Assembly (NCBI GenBank): GCA_937967875.1
Contig: CALBTQ010000739.1
Span: 1-8,502 of the forward strand
From: an uncultured Pseudomonadota bacterium
GTDB taxonomy: Bacteria; Lernaellota; Lernaellaia; Lernaellales; Lernaellaceae
DNA: 8,502 nt
Direction: 5' to 3'
Position numbers and translations under genes: made by a program. This document shows, piece after piece, positions 5,585 through 8,502 of this stretch. Under the pieces are notes generated by a model. That model was not told the DNA's origin and searched no databases. It worked only from the letters and a program-made list of their open reading frames with translations. Numbering within the stretch: the stretch's first letter is position 1; every line of letters starts with the position of its first letter.

Positions 5585-6159
5585 TCCTTTTTACCCTTTT
5601 CGTACTCCGCCAATTTGGCTTCGAGTTCCTCGATGCGATCTTCGAGGTGCGTCACGTCGCGGCTGAGCGTCGCGAGAGCCTTGAGCATGTCCAGCAGATC
5701 GCTGACGTGCCCGTCGACGCGCGTATAGGCGTCTTCCAGGCCCTTCTGGCTGCTGTTGAACCATTCGGACATCATCCGGCGGCCCTCTTCGGGCTCGATC
5801 TTGCCGCGGCGGATAAGCTTGTTGACATATTTTTCCATTTCGCTGCGCGCGTTGCTCAGGCTGTTGAGGCCGGGCACGATGTGCCGGTCGACGAATTCGC
5901 TGATCGATTCGCCGCCGCTTTGGATGATCCGCTTGAGCACGGCCAGCGGCAGAATGCTCTTCTGCTTTTTCTCTTCCTCGAAAATGATCTGGGTCAGCGT
6001 CAGGCCGGTGAGGTCTTTTTTCGTCTTGTTGTCGATTACGCGCACGTCTTCGCCGTCTTTGATCATCTGCGCGATATCGTCCAACGTGACGTAGGTCGAG
6101 GCCACCGTATCGTATAGTTTGCGGTTTTGATAACGCTTGATCACCCGCTGTTTCGACAT
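5581..6159 (-). CDS. phaR: PhaR-type polyhydroxyalkanoate synthesis regulator with helical phasin-like C-terminus
   Basis: A 192-residue protein whose first 64 residues are the PHA-accumulation regulator DNA-binding domain (RVIKRYQNRKLYDT at 5-18, then VTLDDIAQMIKDGEDVRVID and LTLTQIIFEEEKK). In studied PHA producers this domain both binds phasin-gene promoters and senses PHA granules, giving repression until granules form. The rest is helical: 70-100 is the ILPLAVLKRIIQSGGES segment seen in deltaproteobacterial PhaR proteins, 107-135 (YVNKLIRRGKIEPEEGRRMMSEW) resembles phasin-like helices, and 165-191 is a charged coiled coil. The ATG at 6159 is chosen because GGAG (complement of 6165-6168) lies 5 nt upstream and homology begins at MSKQRVIKRY; a longer frame to 6294 would add 45 residues from the intergenic region. 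No PHA synthase or phasin gene lies in this window, so its targets are unknown. Confidence 0.9.
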   Translation of the reverse strand: MSKQRVIKRYQNRKLYDTVASTYVTLDDIAQMIKDGEDVRVIDNKTKKDLTGLTLTQIIFEEEKKQKSILPLAVLKRIIQSGGESISEFVDRHIVPGLNSLSNARSEMEKYVNKLIRRGKIEPEEGRRMMSEWFNSSQKGLEDAYTRVDGHVSDLLDMLKALATLSRDVTHLEDRIEELEAKLAEYEKGKKD

Positions 6160-6195
6160 GTAAACTCCGAATAACACTAAATAGGCTTGATCGGA

Positions 6196-6224
6196 CAAGT
6201 AACACGGTGCGTCGTTAAAGTCAA
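6196..6224 (-). promoter_or_regulatory. tentative promoter for phaR
   Basis: Read on the minus strand, TTGACT (complement of 6219-6224) is followed after 17 bp by TACTTG (complement of 6196-6201). The -35 box is good and the -10 box is poor. It lies 37 bp upstream of the phaR ATG, a reasonable distance, and no better candidate stands out. Confidence 0.3.
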
Positions 6225-6250
6225 GAGACGTACCGGAAAAGCTCTTGTAC

Positions 6251-6263
6251 ATAATCGAATTAT
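6251..6263. repeat. perfect short palindrome in the divergent intergenic region
   Basis: ATAAT (6251-6255), the spacer CGA, and ATTAT (6259-6263) make a perfect 5-3-5 inverted repeat in an AT-rich patch roughly midway between phaR and the membrane glycosyltransferase gene. It has the size of an operator half-site pair, but no regulator can be assigned and short AT-rich palindromes also occur by chance. Confidence 0.35.
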
Positions 6264-6287
6264 CGGCGTTCTTTCGTGTAGCTTGCG

Positions 6288-6317
6288 TTGACACGGCGCG
6301 CGGCTTTCAGCTATCCT
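6288..6317 (+). promoter_or_regulatory. sigma70-type promoter for the membrane glycosyltransferase gene
   Basis: TTGACA (6288-6293) is a perfect -35 box and TATCCT (6312-6317) a moderate -10 box, 18 bp apart. The start site would fall near 6324, at the beginning of a run of eight T (6324-6331), leaving a leader of about 36 nt to the ATG at 6360. Confidence 0.6.
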
Positions 6318-6359
6318 TAGGCGTTTTTTTTCAGAGCTCGCAACAACGATCGGGGACCG

Positions 6360-8324
6360 ATGACAAGCGAACAACGCCAAACGCAAAAGCCGGAAACCAA
6401 GCACACCCCAACCGCGCCGGCGGATGACGAAACCTTCGATTTCGTCGAAGCGGAAGAGGAAGCGCCGCATCGCTTCTCGCGCCTTTTCTGGGTGCAGTGG
6501 ATCGTGCTGTTTTTTGCCGGCTTTTTCCTGCTGTCGATTCTCAACAACGGCTTCGCCGCCATGCATCGGTACGGCTGGAGCGAAACCGGCATCAGTTGGT
6601 CGATTCTGATTCCCAAAAGCGAAAAGATTTTTGCCATCGCCCTGCTGGCGATGCTGCCGACGGCCGTGTTCATGATTTTCGCCTTCGAGAATCTGCTGCG
6701 CAAAACGGTGGTCAAAGTCGGCAACTGGCTGTTCGCTCCCGGCCGCGTCCGGATGCTGCTGCCGCTGCTGTTGCTCGTCGCGGCGGCGGCGATTTTCTGC
6801 TGCGGTCGTTTTATTCTCGACAACCGGCCGATCACCGATGACGAAAACATCTACCTGTTCCAGTCGCGCATTCTCGCAGCGGGGCATCTGACGTTGCCCA
6901 GCCTGCCCGACGAAGCGCCGTTGCAGGACCGGCTTTTCGAAGACAACGTGTTTCTCGTCAACAACGGCAAGATCTTCGGACAGTATCCGCTCGGACAAAG
7001 CATGCTGTTGTTGCCCAGCCTGCTCATGGGTTACCCGCGGTTGTTGACGCTGCTGGCCGCGCTGGCGACAATCGTGGCAATTTTCCTGCTGGGCCGACGG
7101 CTGTACGGGCCGAAGCTCGGGTTCATCGCCGCGTTGCTGCTGACGATCAGCCCGATGTTTCTGACCACCTCCGCCACGCTGCTGAGCCACCCGGCGACGA
7201 TGTGTTTCCTCGCCTGGTTTTATTTTTTCGCACACCGCACGTGGAAAGATGACCATTGGTGGGACGCGCTGCTGGCCGGCGTGTTTTTCTTCCTCGCTTT
7301 CCAGGTGCGTTCGACAACGGCGCTGCTGGCGGGCGGTCCGGCGGGATTGGCGCTGGCGTACGTCCTGTTCCGCGATGCGAAAAAGCAGTGGCCGAAGATC
7401 GTCATCCTCGCCGCGATGGTGTTGCTGACGCTGGCGGCGACCTTCGCGCTCAACTACGCGATCAACGGCGACATCTTCAAGACCAATTACCACGCGGCCT
7501 GGGGCGAAGGCCGCACGCCGTTCAAGCATCCGTTCGGTTTCGGCAAAGGCACCTGGCACATCGTGCACGAGCCGACGACCGGTCTGACCAACATGGTCAA
7601 CAACCTGCTGCGCCTCAACTGGTGGCTGCTGGGCTGGCCGGTCAGCCTGCTGTTCGTGCTCGCCTGGCTGCTTAAACGCGATAAGAAAGTGATCGAGTGG
7701 ATCGGCTTTTCCAGCGTGCTGCTGACCTTCGGCGTGTACTTCTTCTACTTCTGGCCCGGCGTGTCCGACACCGGCCCGGTGCTGTATTACGAACTGAGCG
7801 TCATCTTGCTGCTGCTGACCGTCAGCGGTTTCGAGGCGGCCGTGCGTCTCTTGATGTACTGGATGCCGCGCGAGAGGGCCCGGCAGCGCCTGGCGCTGTT
7901 CGTGGTGTTATCGTGCGCGATTTCCTTCATCACCTTTCATCAGTATCAGGTGCGCGCGCTGGCGCGGGTCGGCGACAACGTCGGCCAATTCGATAAGGTG
8001 TTGGAACAGTATGACGTTCCCGAACGGGCGGTGGTGTTCACCAACTACTACCTGAAGGGCGCCAAGGATTACAATTTCCAGGACAGTTGGGTGGTGGGGC
8101 GGCCGGCGACCAGCCGGTTGCTCAACGACCAGCGGTTGTATTACGTCAATTACGGGCGCAGCCGCGATGAAGAGTTCATGAGAAAATATCACCCCGACCT
8201 ACCCGCTTACGTCATCACCTGGATGCCGACGCCGAAAAATCCGGAGGACGGCGTAGCCGAGGTGGTCAAGCTGGCCGAGTACGCGGTCGACTTTTTGCCC
8301 GACAATTTCCCGGATTCACGCTGA
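6360..8324 (+). CDS. polytopic membrane glycosyltransferase, GT-C fold (PMT/ArnT-like)
   Basis: A 654-residue membrane protein that looks like a GT-C enzyme, a class that moves a sugar from a polyprenyl-phosphate carrier to an acceptor on the outer face of the inner membrane. It has a polar, acidic cytoplasmic N-tail (1-40), then about 12-13 hydrophobic segments (among them 44-62, 89-110, 132-150, 227-245, 253-270, 276-293, 319-337, 346-366, 447-465, 474-498 and 508-526) and a soluble C-terminal part (530-654). The loop after the third segment carries PITDDENIYLFQSRIL; D160, D161 and E162 sit where GT-C enzymes keep their catalytic acidic pair. GQYPLGQSMLLLP (208-220) and SHPATMCFLAWFY (276-288) recall the same superfamily. 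Donor and acceptor cannot be read from sequence. GGGGA (6352-6355 plus A6356) precedes the ATG closely. The next gene overlaps the stop by one base. Confidence 0.75.
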   Translation: MTSEQRQTQKPETKHTPTAPADDETFDFVEAEEEAPHRFSRLFWVQWIVLFFAGFFLLSILNNGFAAMHRYGWSETGISWSILIPKSEKIFAIALLAMLPTAVFMIFAFENLLRKTVVKVGNWLFAPGRVRMLLPLLLLVAAAAIFCCGRFILDNRPITDDENIYLFQSRILAAGHLTLPSLPDEAPLQDRLFEDNVFLVNNGKIFGQYPLGQSMLLLPSLLMGYPRLLTLLAALATIVAIFLLGRRLYGPKLGFIAALLLTISPMFLTTSATLLSHPATMCFLAWFYFFAHRTWKDDHWWDALLAGVFFFLAFQVRSTTALLAGGPAGLALAYVLFRDAKKQWPKIVILAAMVLLTLAATFALNYAINGDIFKTNYHAAWGEGRTPFKHPFGFGKGTWHIVHEPTTGLTNMVNNLLRLNWWLLGWPVSLLFVLAWLLKRDKKVIEWIGFSSVLLTFGVYFFYFWPGVSDTGPVLYYELSVILLLLTVSGFEAAVRLLMYWMPRERARQRLALFVVLSCAISFITFHQYQVRALARVGDNVGQFDKVLEQYDVPERAVVFTNYYLKGAKDYNFQDSWVVGRPATSRLLNDQRLYYVNYGRSRDEEFMRKYHPDLPAYVITWMPTPKNPEDGVAEVVKLAEYAVDFLPDNFPDSR

Positions 8325-8478
8325 TGCGCAAGCTGTGGCATTACCTGCTGGCGACGCGACCGATCGAATCGATGTTGATGATCGGTTTTCCGCTGATCGG
8401 CATGCTGATCGGCGCGGATAGTCTCGACGGCCTGGGCCTGCTCGCGCTTAAGTTCGTCGTCGCCACCTACCCGTTGGT
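8324..8478 (+). CDS. N-terminal fragment of a membrane protein, possibly UbiA-family prenyltransferase (3'-truncated)
   Basis: ATG 8324 shares its A with the TGA of the upstream glycosyltransferase gene (TGATG), and the frame stays open for 51 codons until it enters adapter sequence at 8479. The fragment begins MRKLWHYLLATRPIESML and continues as a hydrophobic segment (about 17-31) and a second one (about 36-50). The opening xLLxxTRP followed by a membrane helix is typical of UbiA-family polyprenyl transferases, but the Asp-rich catalytic motifs that would prove it lie beyond the contig end. Residues after V51 (VDRKSAVE in this frame) come from the adapter and should be discarded. The overlap suggests co-translation with the glycosyltransferase. 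The gene is very likely real; the family call is tentative. Confidence 0.5.
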
Positions 8479-8502
8479 AGATCGGAAGAGCGCCGTGGAG
8501 GG
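8479..8502 (+). other. Illumina Read 1 adapter, reverse complement (contamination)
   Basis: AGATCGGAAGAGCG (8479-8492) is the common Illumina adapter stem, and the next ten bases fit the Read 1/P5-side reverse complement with two differences: C for T at 8493 and G for T at 8498. Genomic sequence ends at about 8478. Confidence 0.95.

Noticed and set aside
5503..6117. A 204-codon plus-strand frame opposite phaR
   Set aside because: It is the antisense image of phaR and the end of nfi in another frame, with no recognisable domain.
6160..6294. Upstream start extending PhaR by 45 residues
   Set aside because: The family's N-terminus begins at the ATG at 6159, which has GGAG 5 nt upstream. The extension would consume the promoter region.
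6177..7568. A 463-codon open frame on the minus strand, opposite the membrane glycosyltransferase
   Set aside because: The product is low-complexity, rich in Arg, Gln and Glu, with no family resemblance, and it opposes a gene with clear membrane topology and GT-C motifs.

Overview
The window is about 8.4 kb of bacterial chromosome, moderately GC-rich, with Illumina library adapter sequence at both ends (1-45 and 8479-8502). The gene order nrnA-truB-rpsO-pnp, a nearby dut, and a PhaR-type regulator of the kind common in deltaproteobacteria suggest a deltaproteobacteria-like lineage (Myxococcota, Desulfobacterota or a neighbouring phylum), probably assembled from a metagenome. This placement is inferred from gene order and protein style only.

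Region 1 (46-4386, + strand) is the classic translation and RNA-turnover cluster: the 3' part of a DHH-family nanoRNase/pAp phosphatase (nrnA), tRNA pseudouridine-55 synthase (truB), ribosomal protein S15 (rpsO) and polynucleotide phosphorylase (pnp). rpsO has a good sigma70-type promoter whose -35 box lies inside an inverted repeat. The pnp leader holds a stem-loop and a possible overlapping leader ORF. PNPase degrades RNA to short oligonucleotides and NrnA-type enzymes finish these off, so the two enzymes are functionally linked. A strong intrinsic terminator follows pnp.

Region 2 (4453-5584, + strand) is a tightly spaced genome-sanitation pair: dUTPase (dut) and endonuclease V (nfi), both acting against deaminated bases. 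nfi converges on the next gene, and their stop codons overlap by 4 bp.

Region 3 (5581-6159, - strand) is a PhaR-type polyhydroxyalkanoate regulator with a helical, phasin-like C-terminal part. A 200-bp divergent intergenic region (6160-6359) holds candidate promoters for both directions, a short perfect palindrome and a T8 tract.

Region 4 (6360-8478, + strand) is a large polytopic GT-C-type membrane glycosyltransferase. It is coupled by a 1-nt stop/start overlap to the first 51 codons of another membrane protein, tentatively UbiA-like, which runs into the right-hand adapter.

I found no CRISPR array, tRNA, rRNA, insertion sequence, phage gene or defence system, and no clearly new multi-gene system. 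The most notable points are the adapter ends, which falsify the first and last predicted proteins, the DHP variant of the DHH motif in nrnA, the layered leader architecture of pnp, and the GT-C/UbiA-like pair.
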